Shown one piece after another: positions 21,457 to 30,412 of a stretch of 64,000 bases of DNA. The notes beneath the pieces are model-generated. The model was not told where the DNA came from. It saw only the letters and a program-made list of their open reading frames with translations, and did no database searches. The stretch's first letter is position 1. Each line of letters opens with the position of its first letter. The stretch is from Actinomadura craniellae (GTDB lineage Bacteria > Actinomycetota > Actinomycetes > Streptosporangiales > Streptosporangiaceae): positions 62,001 through 126,000 of the forward strand of contig NZ_QLYX01000001.1 of assembly GCF_003289645.1 (NCBI RefSeq), written 5' to 3'. The position numbers were made by a program, and so were the translations under genes.

Positions 21457-21540
21457 CCGGTCGTGCCCGCACCCGCGGAAACGGCCTCCCGCGGGGAGTG
21501 CACCGCACCTCCCGCGGCCGGTCGTGCCCGCACCAGCGGA
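21457..21540 (+). repeat. Two 23-bp direct repeats upstream of the GH106 gene
   Basis: The 23-bp unit starting CCGGTCGTGCCCGCACC occurs at 21457-21479 and 21518-21540 with one mismatch, 61 bp apart (about six helical turns). They lie in the 260-bp leader before the first rhamnosidase. They could be paired regulator sites or a local duplication. CCTCCCGCGG also appears twice between and beside them. Confidence 0.5.
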
Positions 21541-21651
21541 GGCGGCGCGGGACCCCGATCGCCCCAACCCTCGATCCGCCACGGCCCCGCGGCGAAAGGA
21601 ACGGTCGTCCTCCCGCCGCGTTTTGCTGGAACACCCCTGAGGAGAACATCC

Positions 21652-24639
21652 TTGAACACCGAAGAGCGCGGCTTCACCCGCCGCCGCGTCCTCCAGGCCG
21701 GCACCGCCGCCGGCGCCGGCCTGGCCCTCACCTGGGGCACCCCCCTGAACCCCGCCACCGCCGACGCGTCCGTGCCCGCCGACCGGTTCGTCCGGCCCGG
21801 CGCGGCCGTCCGGCCCAAGTTCCGCTGGTGGTGGCCGGACGGCCACATCGACCCCGCCGAGATCCGCCGGGAGATCGACCAGATCGCCGACGCCGGGTTC
21901 GGCGGCGCCGAGATCGTCGCGGTGCACCACAGCATCCGCGACAAGTCGGTCCTCGACCCGATCAAGCACGGCTGGGGCACCCCGGCGTGGAACGCGGGGG
22001 TCGAAGCCGCCCTGGAGCAGGCCAAGCGGCGCGGGATCACCGTCGACCTCACCATCGGCCCCGCCTGGCCCGCCGCCGTGCCGACCCTCACCCCCGACAG
22101 CCCCGCCGCCGTCAAGGAACTGGCCTACGGCAGCGCCGAAGTGGCCGGCGGCACCACCTACGGCGGCCCGGTGCCGGCCGCCGTGGTCGCCCCCGAGCAC
22201 GGTGTGACGCAGCAGAAACTGCTGCTCGTCCAGGCCGTCCGGCTCGACCCGGCCCTGTCCACCAAGGACGAGACCGGGCTGGCGGCGGACTCCGTCCAGG
22301 ACGTGACCGGCCGGGTGACCGGCGACCGGATCGAGTGGACCGCTCCCGCCGACGGGACCTGGCTGCTGCTGGCCTACTGGGAGCGCGGCTCCGGCCAGAC
22401 CCCCGAGTCCGGCCCGCACACCAGCCCCGAGTCCTCCGTGGTCGACCACTTCAGCCGGGCCGGCACCCAGGCGGTCATCGACTTCTGGGAGTCCCGGCTG
22501 CTGACCAAGAACATCCGCCGGCTGCTGAAGGACGCGGGCGGGGCGCTGTTCGAGGACTCCATCGAGCTGGAGACCCAGTCGCTCAACTGGACCCCGAACC
22601 TGCTCGCCGAGTTCGCGCAGCGGCGCGGCTACCGGCTGGAGCCCTACCTGCCGGTCGTCCTGCGCAACGACGAGGACCCCGTCCACACCTACGAGTCCCA
22701 GCTCACCCGGCATGTCCGGCACGACTACTGGCAGACCGTCTCCGACCTGTTCAACGAGTACCACTTCGAGCCGCTGACGAAGTGGGCGCACTCGCTGGGC
22801 CTGGAGTTCCGCGCCCAGCCGTACGGGCTGGAGACCGACTCGATCCAGAGCGCGGCGATCATCGACATCCCCGAGGGCGAGTCGCTGGGCTTCAAGAACC
22901 TCGACGACTACCGGGCGCTGGCCGGCGGCCGGGACATGGCCGGCCGGAAGATCCTGTCGTCGGAGGCCGGCGCCTACCAGGGCGGTGCCTACAACACCAC
23001 CTGGGAGAAGCTGCTGCTCACCATGAACGGCGCGTACGCGGCCGGGCTCAACCAGACCGTGCTGCACGGCTTCTCCTACGCCACCGCCCCGGGCGTGAAG
23101 TGGCCGGGCTTCGCCGGGTTCACCCCCTACAACGGCGGCATCGGCTTCTCGGAGTCCTGGGGGCCGCGGCACCCGACCTGGCGGCACGTCCGGGACGTGG
23201 CCGACTACTTCGCCCGGGTGCACCAGACCACCCAGGCCGGCACCAACAAGATCGACGTGGCGGTCTTCCGGCAGAAGGGCCGCAGCAAGACCGGGCTGGG
23301 CGCCGGCTGGTTCACCGCCACCGGCATCCCGCTGGGCTGGACGCACCAGCTGGTCAGCGCACCGCTGCTCGACCTGCCCGCGGCGAAGGTGTCCGGCGGG
23401 CGGCTCGCCCCGCACGGCCCGGCCTACAAGCTGCTGGTCGTCGAGGGCGACGTGCTCGGCGGCAACGAGTGCACCCTGCCGGTCGAGGTGGCCGAGCGGC
23501 TGCTGAAGCTCACCAGGGCGGGCCTGCCGCTGCTGTTCATCGGCGACTGGTCGGCCGCGTCGGTGCCCGGCGTCGCCCGGCCCGGCGAGAACGAGAAGCT
23601 GCGCGCCCTGCTCGCCGGACTGCTCCGCCAGCCGCGGGTGCGCAACGTCCCCGACCGGGCGTCCACCCCCACCGCCCTGGCCGACCTGGGCCTGCGGCCC
23701 GACGTGGAGCACGCGCAGAGCTCCACCCTGCTGCACGCCCGCCGCACCGACGGCGACACCGACTACTACTACTTCTCCAACGGCAAGCACGCCGAGACGG
23801 TGAAGCCCCCGGTGGCCGCCATCGACCACCAGGTCACGCTGACCCGCGCCGACCGGGACGCGGTGCCGTACCGGCTGGACCCGTGGACCGGCGAGATCGA
23901 GCGCATCGCCCTCTACACCGAGGACCGCGACCGCGTCACGCTGCGGGTCGCGCTGCGCCCCGGCGAGTCGACCGTCGTCGTCCTGGCGAGCTCGCGCTGG
24001 CTCAAGGGCCGCCCGTCCCGCGACCCGCACGCCACCGCCACCGAGGCCGAGGAGATCCGCTTCGGCGTCCGCGGCCTGGTGATCCGCGGCAGCAGCGCCG
24101 GAACGTACGCGACCACGCTGTCGGACGGCCGCACCGCCCGCACCACCCTCGGCGCGGTGCCCGCCCCGATCGAACCGGCCGGCTGGACCCTGGAGGTGGA
24201 CGACTTCCGCCCCGGCGCCACCCCGACCCAGACGGAGATCGCCAGGGTCTCGGTGACGCTGGACGCGCTGAAGGCGTGGCCCGACATCCCTGAGCTGGCG
24301 GACGCCTCGGGCGTCGGCCGGTACCGCACCACCGTGCACCTGCCCGAGTGGGCCGCCGACCACGGCGCCCGCCTGGAGCTGGGCGAGGTGTTCGACACCT
24401 GCCGGGTCACGGTCAACGGCCACCGGCTGCCCCCCGTCGACCCGCTCAACCCGGTGGTGGACGCCGGCCGGTACCTGCGGCGCGGCACCAACACCATCGA
24501 GGTCGAGGTCGCCACCACCCTCAACAACCGGCTCCGCGTCGCCGACCCGGCCGTCTACGGCGGGGCGTCCCGCCAGAAGTACGGCCTGCTCGGCCCGGTC
24601 CGCCTCGTCCCCTACCGGGAGGCCGGCGTCCAGCGCTGA
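21652..24639 (+). CDS. Exported GH106-type alpha-L-rhamnosidase
   Basis: A 995-residue glycoside hydrolase. The family-like N-terminal block reads PKFRWWWPDGHIDPAEIRRE followed by IDQIADAGFGGAEIV, as in GH106 enzymes. A C-terminal beta-sandwich (ELGEVFDTCRVTVNGHRLPP) resembles a carbohydrate-binding module. The N-terminus carries a twin-arginine motif (TRRRVLQAG) with a hydrophobic stretch ending near TADA, so folded export by Tat is likely. The start is TTG at 21652 because GAGGAG lies 7 nt before it and no ATG is suitably placed. It would trim terminal rhamnose from plant or microbial glycans for the ABC importer. The exact linkage is unknown. Confidence 0.85.
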   Translation: MNTEERGFTRRRVLQAGTAAGAGLALTWGTPLNPATADASVPADRFVRPGAAVRPKFRWWWPDGHIDPAEIRREIDQIADAGFGGAEIVAVHHSIRDKSVLDPIKHGWGTPAWNAGVEAALEQAKRRGITVDLTIGPAWPAAVPTLTPDSPAAVKELAYGSAEVAGGTTYGGPVPAAVVAPEHGVTQQKLLLVQAVRLDPALSTKDETGLAADSVQDVTGRVTGDRIEWTAPADGTWLLLAYWERGSGQTPESGPHTSPESSVVDHFSRAGTQAVIDFWESRLLTKNIRRLLKDAGGALFEDSIELETQSLNWTPNLLAEFAQRRGYRLEPYLPVVLRNDEDPVHTYESQLTRHVRHDYWQTVSDLFNEYHFEPLTKWAHSLGLEFRAQPYGLETDSIQSAAIIDIPEGESLGFKNLDDYRALAGGRDMAGRKILSSEAGAYQGGAYNTTWEKLLLTMNGAYAAGLNQTVLHGFSYATAPGVKWPGFAGFTPYNGGIGFSESWGPRHPTWRHVRDVADYFARVHQTTQAGTNKIDVAVFRQKGRSKTGLGAGWFTATGIPLGWTHQLVSAPLLDLPAAKVSGGRLAPHGPAYKLLVVEGDVLGGNECTLPVEVAERLLKLTRAGLPLLFIGDWSAASVPGVARPGENEKLRALLAGLLRQPRVRNVPDRASTPTALADLGLRPDVEHAQSSTLLHARRTDGDTDYYYFSNGKHAETVKPPVAAIDHQVTLTRADRDAVPYRLDPWTGEIERIALYTEDRDRVTLRVALRPGESTVVVLASSRWLKGRPSRDPHATATEAEEIRFGVRGLVIRGSSAGTYATTLSDGRTARTTLGAVPAPIEPAGWTLEVDDFRPGATPTQTEIARVSVTLDALKAWPDIPELADASGVGRYRTTVHLPEWAADHGARLELGEVFDTCRVTVNGHRLPPVDPLNPVVDAGRYLRRGTNTIEVEVATTLNNRLRVADPAVYGGASRQKYGLLGPVRLVPYREAGVQR

Positions 24640-24673
24640 GTGCCCGCCCCGGACACCACAGCGAAGAAGTAGC

Positions 24674-24703
24674 GGCGGGAGGGCGTTGCCCCGCCCTCCC
24701 GCC
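24674..24703 (+). terminator. Intercistronic 12-bp hairpin between rhamnosidase genes
   Basis: GGCGGGAGGGCG (24674-24685) pairs perfectly with CGCCCTCCCGCC (24692-24703) across a 6-nt loop. There is no U-tract. It lies between the first two exported glycosidase genes and may set their relative mRNA levels. Confidence 0.55.
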
Positions 24704-24751
24704 CACCGAACCCCTCAGCGATCCCCGTCACAGCTGGAAAGTGAGGAATTC

Positions 24752-26818
24752 ATGCAGGCCAGAGTACTGAAAGGCCGCCGTAACCGGGCCGTGGTCGCGC
24801 TCGGAGCGGCCGCGGTCGCCGCACCGCTGCTGCTCGCCGGGGCCCCGGCCGGTATCGCGGCCGGCCCGCCCGCCAAGCCGGGCGGCCACTCCCGCCCCTG
24901 GGAGGCCTACAACCTGTCGCCGACCAGCCGCACCCTGGCCCCGGCCACGGTCTACGGCACCGCCGGCGAGGTGACCGACCCCGGCGCGGTGCTCCGCGGC
25001 CGGCCCACCCGGCTGTCGGGCGCCGGCGCGCGCCTCACCCTCGACTTCGGCAAGGACGTCACCGGCCTGGTGACCCTCCGGTTCGCCGGCTCCGACGGCC
25101 CGCAGCGGGTCGGGCTGGCGTTCAGCGAGTCGTCGGAGTACATCGCCACCACCACCGACGCCTCCACGGGCGGCCCCCGCAGCCGGGACGGGGCGCTGTA
25201 CGCCGACGTCGACGGCAGGACCACCTACACCACCCCCGCCAAGCACCTGCGCGGCGGCTTCCGCTACCTGACGATCTTCATGGAGTCGGCCGGCCGGGTC
25301 GACCTCACCGGGGTCTCGGTGCACTTCACCGCGGCGCCGGCGATGAAGAACCCCGCCGCGTACGCCAACTACTTCTACTCCAGCGACACGCTGCTCAACC
25401 GCATCTGGTACGCGGGCGCGTACACCGTCCAGCTCAACACCATCGACCCCCGCACCGGCCGGATCTGGGAGGCGCCCGCCGAGGCGTGGGACAACAGCGG
25501 CCTGGTCGGAGTCGGCGACACCATCCTCGTCGACGGCGCCAAGCGCGACCGCACGGTCTGGCCGGGCGACCTGGGCATCGAGGTCCCCGCCGCGTACGCC
25601 GCGTTCAACGACACCGTGTCGGCCCGCAACGCGCTCACCACCATCTACCAGCACCAGCGCGACACCGGCGAGCTCCCCTACGCCGGGCCGATGCTGAACA
25701 AGTACGGGTCCGACACCTACCACCTGTGGACCCTGGCCGCCACCTGGGACTACTACCTCTACACCGGCGACCGGCGCTGGCTGGACGGGGTGTGGGAGGA
25801 CTACCGGCAGGCCGTCGACTTCAGCACCGCCAAGCTGAGCGAGCGCGGGCTGCTGTCGATCACCGGCACCTCCGACTCCGTGCGAATCCTGGCCAAGGGC
25901 GAGAACCTCATCGCCAACGTGCTGCTGTGGCGGGTGCTCGACACCGGGTCGCGGCTGGCCCAGACGATGGGTGACACCACCCTCGCCCGCTCCTACGCCG
26001 ACCGGGCCGCCGCGCTGCGCACCGCCGTCAACACCCACATGTGGGACGAGACCGCCGGTGCGTACCGCTTCTACCCCGACTCGGCCATCCACCCGCAGGA
26101 CGGCAACTCGCTCGCCGTCTGGTACGGCCTCGCCGACCAGAACAGGGCCCGGCGGATCAGCAAGGACCTCACCGGCAACTGGAACGAGGTCGCCGCCACC
26201 GCCCCCGAGAACAAGGGCAACCCCGGCGTCTTCTCCGGCTCCATGGAGGTCAACGCCCACTTCGCCGCGGGCGGCACGGCCGGCGACCAGGCCGGGGTGG
26301 ACATCATCCGCCGCCAGTGGGGCTACATGCTCGACCACCCGAACGGCACCCGGAGCACCTTCTGGGAGTCGTTCCGCAACCCCGGCGACGGCTGCGTGTT
26401 CTGCAGCTCGTACGTCAGCCTGGCGCACGCCTGGGCGACCGGGCCGACCCCCGCGCTCACCTTCTACGTGCTCGGGCTGCGCCCCACCGGCACCGGCGGG
26501 CGGACCTACGACTTCGTGCCGCACACCGCCGACCTGACCTTCGCCGAGGGCCGCATCACCACCACCCGCGGCCCCGTCGAGGCGTCGTGGCGGATCGACC
26601 GGGCCCGCGGCACCTACACCGCCCGGCTCACCGCCCCGCGCGGCACCGGCGGCCGGGTCGGCGTGCCCGTCCTCGGCGCCCGGACCAAGGTCTTCGTCGA
26701 CGGCCGCCTCGTCTGGGACGGCACCCGCGGCAAGGCGTACCACGCGCACACCGACGGCGAGTACGTCTACCTGGAGGGGGTCCCCTCCGGCCGGCACACG
26801 ATCACCGCTCGCCGCTAG
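24752..26818 (+). CDS. Secreted GH78-like alpha-L-rhamnosidase
   Basis: A 688-residue exported protein with a basic N-terminus, a hydrophobic core (VVALGAAAVAAPLLLAGAPA) and a probable cleavage near IAAGPPA. The middle is an (alpha/alpha)6 barrel of the rhamnosidase type; ILVDGAKRDRTVWPGDLG replaces the usual TDCPQRDE block and holds candidate acid residues. A C-terminal beta domain follows (VFVDGRLVWDGTRGKAYH). It lacks the N-terminal Fn3/CBM modules of the next gene and is shorter than most GH78 enzymes, so specificity may differ. The ATG at 24752 follows GTGAGG. Same operon as the flanking glycosidases. Confidence 0.78.
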   Translation: MQARVLKGRRNRAVVALGAAAVAAPLLLAGAPAGIAAGPPAKPGGHSRPWEAYNLSPTSRTLAPATVYGTAGEVTDPGAVLRGRPTRLSGAGARLTLDFGKDVTGLVTLRFAGSDGPQRVGLAFSESSEYIATTTDASTGGPRSRDGALYADVDGRTTYTTPAKHLRGGFRYLTIFMESAGRVDLTGVSVHFTAAPAMKNPAAYANYFYSSDTLLNRIWYAGAYTVQLNTIDPRTGRIWEAPAEAWDNSGLVGVGDTILVDGAKRDRTVWPGDLGIEVPAAYAAFNDTVSARNALTTIYQHQRDTGELPYAGPMLNKYGSDTYHLWTLAATWDYYLYTGDRRWLDGVWEDYRQAVDFSTAKLSERGLLSITGTSDSVRILAKGENLIANVLLWRVLDTGSRLAQTMGDTTLARSYADRAAALRTAVNTHMWDETAGAYRFYPDSAIHPQDGNSLAVWYGLADQNRARRISKDLTGNWNEVAATAPENKGNPGVFSGSMEVNAHFAAGGTAGDQAGVDIIRRQWGYMLDHPNGTRSTFWESFRNPGDGCVFCSSYVSLAHAWATGPTPALTFYVLGLRPTGTGGRTYDFVPHTADLTFAEGRITTTRGPVEASWRIDRARGTYTARLTAPRGTGGRVGVPVLGARTKVFVDGRLVWDGTRGKAYHAHTDGEYVYLEGVPSGRHTITARR

Positions 26819-26822
26819 GCCG

Positions 26823-26851
26823 CGGCCGGGCCCGCCGGGCGGGCCCGGCCG
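26823..26851 (+). terminator. Intercistronic hairpin between the two GH78-type genes
   Basis: CGGCCGGGCCCGCC (26823-26836) is the reverse complement of 26838-26851, starting 4 nt after the upstream stop. Extremely GC-rich, no U-tract; probably pausing or 3'-end protection. Confidence 0.5.
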
Positions 26852-26910
26852 CCTTCCCGTCACGGTTCCCACCCCTTCGACCCCCCTTTCCGGACGGCCA
26901 AGGAGCCATC

Positions 26911-29900
26911 TTGCGAAACCCCCTCCCCCCGCGGCGCGGCGGCCGGATCGCTGCCGTCGCCGTGGCGTTCGGCCTCGTGGTGCCGGGCACCATCCCGGCG
27001 GCGCTGGCCGACACCCCGGCCGGAGCCACCGGGCTGCGCGCCGCCGACCTCACCGAGGCCCTCGGCATCGACGACACCACCCCGCCGCTCACCTGGCGGC
27101 TGGACTCCGCCGGGCGCGGCATCCGCCAGGTCGCCTACCAGGTGCAGGCCGCCACCGGCCGGGACCGCCTGGAGCGCGGCCACCCCGACCTGTGGGACAC
27201 CGGCCAGGTGAGCGGCGACCGGCAGCGGATCGACTACGCCGGCAAGAAGGTCGGCAGCCGCACCCGGGTGTACTGGCGGGTCCGGGTCTGGACCGGCGGG
27301 AAACCGTCCCGCTGGTCCTCGCCCGCCTGGTTCGAGACCGGCCTGACCGGCTCCACCGACTGGACCGGCCAGTGGATCACCCACCCCGACTGGCGGTTCA
27401 AGGACAAGCAGCCCTCACCGGTCGAGGTGAAGGTCCCGGCCACCACCGCCCGGTACGTCCGGATCGACGTGACCAGGCTCGGCCTGCCCACGGTGGAGCA
27501 GCTGCCCGACCGCACCTGGCGGCTGCAGCTCGCCGAGATCGAGGTCCGCGGCCCCGACGGCACCAACCACGCCGCCGGGACGACCATGACGCCCTCCGAC
27601 ACCGGCGGCAACGTCAACCGCGTCTGGGCACCCCGCTACGTGACCGACGGCACCCAGACCACCAACCAGGGCTTCGCCGGCTGGTCCAGCTCGGCCTACC
27701 CCGGCCCGGACGTGTCCGGCACGCCCATCGTCCTCACCCTCGACCTGAAGTCCGCCCAGACCTTCGACCGGGTGCTGCTCTACCCGCGCACCGACGCCCC
27801 CGCCGAGGGCGGCCGGGTGCCCTACGCCCCGGTGGACTTCTCGGTCTCCGCGGCCGACGACACGGCCGGGCCGTTCACCCGGCTGGCCGCGGTCGAGGAC
27901 CAGGAGCCGCCCGCCTCCCCGGTGCCGCCCGCCATGCCGATCTTCGCCCGGGACTTCGCCCTCCCGGCCGGGGTCCGCTCCGCCCGGCTGTACGTGACCG
28001 GGCTGGGCGTCTACGAGGCCAGCCTCAACGGCCGCCGGATCGGGGACGCGGTGCTGGAACCGGCCAACACCGGCTTCCAGGACCGGGTCTCCTACGCCAC
28101 CTACGACGTGACGAAGCTGCTGCGCCGCGGCGCCAACACCCTCGGCGTCGAGCTGGGCAACGGGGCCGCCAACGTCATCTCCACCCCCGACCGGTACCGC
28201 AAGTTCGCCGCCACCCTGAGCGACCCCAAGCTGATGGCCCAGCTGGAGGTCACCCTCGCCGACGGCCGGGTGCAGCGGATCACCAGCGGTGACGGCTGGC
28301 GGACCACCCTCGGCCCCACCACCTTCTCCAACTGGTACGGCGGCGAGGACTACGACGCCCGGCTGGAGCGTCCCGGCTGGGACCGCCCCGGCGCGAGCCG
28401 GAGCGGCTGGGCCCCGGCGGTCACCGTCGGCGCGCCCGGCGCGGCCACCGTGCTCAGCGGGCGCGCCGCCGAACCCGTCCGGGTGATCGAGACCCTGCGT
28501 GGGAAGAAGGTCGGGTCCGGCGACGGCTACCAGGTCTTCGACCTCGGCCGGAACATCGCCGGCTGGCCCGAGCTGACCATCGACGCCCCCGCCGGCACCG
28601 CGGTCCGGATCTACCCGGCGGAAAGCCTCAAGGACGGCCGGCCCTACCAGTCGGCGAGCAACGTCGGCGCGCCGCTCTGGGACCAGTACACCGCCCGGGG
28701 CGGCCGGGGCGCCGAGACCTGGCACCCGCGGTTCTCCTACCACGGCTTCCGCTACCTGGAGGTGCGCGGCCCGCTGCCCGCGGGCGCCACGGTGTCGGTG
28801 CGCGGCCACGTGCTGCACGCCGACAACGTCTCGGCCGGGAGCTTCTCCTCCTCCAACGAGCTGATCGACGGCATCCACGGCCTCGTCCGCCGGGCCATCG
28901 AGGGCAACATGATGAGCATCTTCACCGACTGCCCCAGCCGGGAGAAGCTCGGCTGGCTGGAGCAGAACCACCTGGTCCACGGCGCCCTGGCGGGCAACTA
29001 CGACGTGCACGCCCAACTGCGCAAGGTCGTCCAGGACATGGCGGACGCGCAGACCGAGACCGGGCTCATCCCCTCGACGGTGCCCGACTACACGGTGCTG
29101 TCCGGTTCCTACCGGGACGACTCCAACTGGGGCGGCGCGTTCGTGGTGGTGCCCTGGCAGCTCTACCGGGCCTACGGCGACACCGAGACCATGCGCGTCC
29201 ACTACGCGGCGATGAAGAAGTACGTCCAGCACCTGGAGGGCCGGGTGACCGGCGGCCTCACCGACTACACGCTCGGCGACTGGATCACCCCCGACCGGAC
29301 CTTCCCCAAGCTGGCCTCCGGCACCTACGGGTACTGGCGGGTCGTCGACACGATGTCCCGGATCGCCGGCACCATCGGCGAGCAGGACGACGCCCAGGCG
29401 TACCGGGCCAAGGCCGACACCAGCGCCAAGGCGCTGTCGGACAAGCTGTACGACCCGGCCACCGGCACCTTCGGCGGCGGCGGCATGGGCGCCGAGGCAC
29501 TGGCCCTGGACATGGGCGCCGTCCCCGCCGACCAGCGGCAGCGGCTCCTGGACCACCTGGTGGGCAGCATCGAGCAGGCGGGCTGGCACCTGCTGCTCGG
29601 CGAGATCTCGCTGCCCTCCGCGTTCCGGGTGCTCTCCCAGGCCGGCCGCGACGACGTCATCTACAAGATCGCCACGCGGACCGACAGCCCCAGCTACGGC
29701 TACCAGGTCGTGAACGGCAACACCGCGCTCGGCGAGATGTGGGACGGCGGCAGCGGGCAGTCGCAGAACCACTTCATGCTCGGGTCGATCGACTCGTGGT
29801 TCACCGAGCGGCTGGCCGGCATCGAGCAGGCCCCCACCTCGATCGGCTACCGCGAACTGCGGATCGCCCCGTCCGTGGTGGGCGACCTCACCCGCGCCGC

Positions 29901-30132
29901 CGGCACCCGGCGCACCCCGTACGGCGAGGTGCGCACCGCCTGGACCAGGAAGGGCGACGAGTTCCGGCTCACCGTGACCGTGCCCCCCGGCAGCACCGCC
30001 ACCGTGCACGTGCCGCTGCTGGCCGCGGGAGCGAAGGCCACCGCCCACCCGGCGGCGACCCGCGGCCCGGTGTCCGGTTCCGAGGCCGTCTACACGGTCG
30101 GGTCGGGCAGCTGGACCTTCACCTCCGGCTGA
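26911..30132 (+). CDS. Secreted multidomain GH78 alpha-L-rhamnosidase
   Basis: A 1,073-residue enzyme. Order: Sec-type signal (GRIAAVAVAFGLVVPGTIPA then ALAD), an N-terminal Fn3-like domain (LRAADLTEALGIDDTTPPLT), an inserted discoidin-like carbohydrate-binding segment (about residues 165-330), the Bac_rhamnosid_N domain (GLGVYEASLNGRRIGD), the catalytic (alpha/alpha)6 barrel with FTDCPSREKLGWLEQN and GNTALGEMWDGG, and a C-terminal beta-sandwich. The hallmark TDCP block carries the likely general-acid region. The start is TTG at 26911 with AAGGAG 5 nt upstream; both this gene and the GH106 gene use TTG. It ends the rhamnose operon. Confidence 0.9.
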   Translation: MRNPLPPRRGGRIAAVAVAFGLVVPGTIPAALADTPAGATGLRAADLTEALGIDDTTPPLTWRLDSAGRGIRQVAYQVQAATGRDRLERGHPDLWDTGQVSGDRQRIDYAGKKVGSRTRVYWRVRVWTGGKPSRWSSPAWFETGLTGSTDWTGQWITHPDWRFKDKQPSPVEVKVPATTARYVRIDVTRLGLPTVEQLPDRTWRLQLAEIEVRGPDGTNHAAGTTMTPSDTGGNVNRVWAPRYVTDGTQTTNQGFAGWSSSAYPGPDVSGTPIVLTLDLKSAQTFDRVLLYPRTDAPAEGGRVPYAPVDFSVSAADDTAGPFTRLAAVEDQEPPASPVPPAMPIFARDFALPAGVRSARLYVTGLGVYEASLNGRRIGDAVLEPANTGFQDRVSYATYDVTKLLRRGANTLGVELGNGAANVISTPDRYRKFAATLSDPKLMAQLEVTLADGRVQRITSGDGWRTTLGPTTFSNWYGGEDYDARLERPGWDRPGASRSGWAPAVTVGAPGAATVLSGRAAEPVRVIETLRGKKVGSGDGYQVFDLGRNIAGWPELTIDAPAGTAVRIYPAESLKDGRPYQSASNVGAPLWDQYTARGGRGAETWHPRFSYHGFRYLEVRGPLPAGATVSVRGHVLHADNVSAGSFSSSNELIDGIHGLVRRAIEGNMMSIFTDCPSREKLGWLEQNHLVHGALAGNYDVHAQLRKVVQDMADAQTETGLIPSTVPDYTVLSGSYRDDSNWGGAFVVVPWQLYRAYGDTETMRVHYAAMKKYVQHLEGRVTGGLTDYTLGDWITPDRTFPKLASGTYGYWRVVDTMSRIAGTIGEQDDAQAYRAKADTSAKALSDKLYDPATGTFGGGGMGAEALALDMGAVPADQRQRLLDHLVGSIEQAGWHLLLGEISLPSAFRVLSQAGRDDVIYKIATRTDSPSYGYQVVNGNTALGEMWDGGSGQSQNHFMLGSIDSWFTERLAGIEQAPTSIGYRELRIAPSVVGDLTRAAGTRRTPYGEVRTAWTRKGDEFRLTVTVPPGSTATVHVPLLAAGAKATAHPAATRGPVSGSEAVYTVGSGSWTFTSG

Positions 30133-30139
30133 CCGTTTT

Positions 30140-30167
30140 CCCCGGGCGCGCCACGGCGCGCCCGGGG
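30140..30167 (+). terminator. Hairpin ending the rhamnose/rhamnosidase operon
   Basis: CCCCGGGCGCGC (30140-30151) pairs perfectly with GCGCGCCCGGGG (30156-30167) around a CACG tetraloop, 8 nt after the stop. There is no U-tract, as is common for high-GC actinobacterial terminators. Confidence 0.65.
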
Positions 30168-30356
30168 CCCTCACCGGGAGGCCGAGGCCGGTTCACGGCC
30201 GGGGGCCTCCCCGCAAAGCCGACGTGCGGCTCGGGGGAGCGCGCGTCGATCCGGGCGCCGGGCCATCAGGCCCGGCGCCCGGCCCTTTCCGGCGGGAAGC
30301 CGCCGCACGCCGGGCCCGGTGCGGCGACCTTCCGGAAGGCACGTGGATCGGCTGGT

Positions 30357-30395
30357 GCTCGCCCGGCCGCGCGGGATCGGCGCGGCCGGGCGAGC
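30357..30395 (-). terminator. Hairpin downstream of the MHS transporter gene
   Basis: GCTCGCCCGGCCGCG (30357-30371) pairs perfectly over 15 bp with 30381-30395 across a 9-nt loop. It lies 18 nt past the stop of the minus-strand transporter and faces the operon terminator at 30140, so convergent transcription is insulated from both sides. Confidence 0.6.
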
Positions 30396-30412
30396 GGGGT
30401 GCGCGGTCCGGG

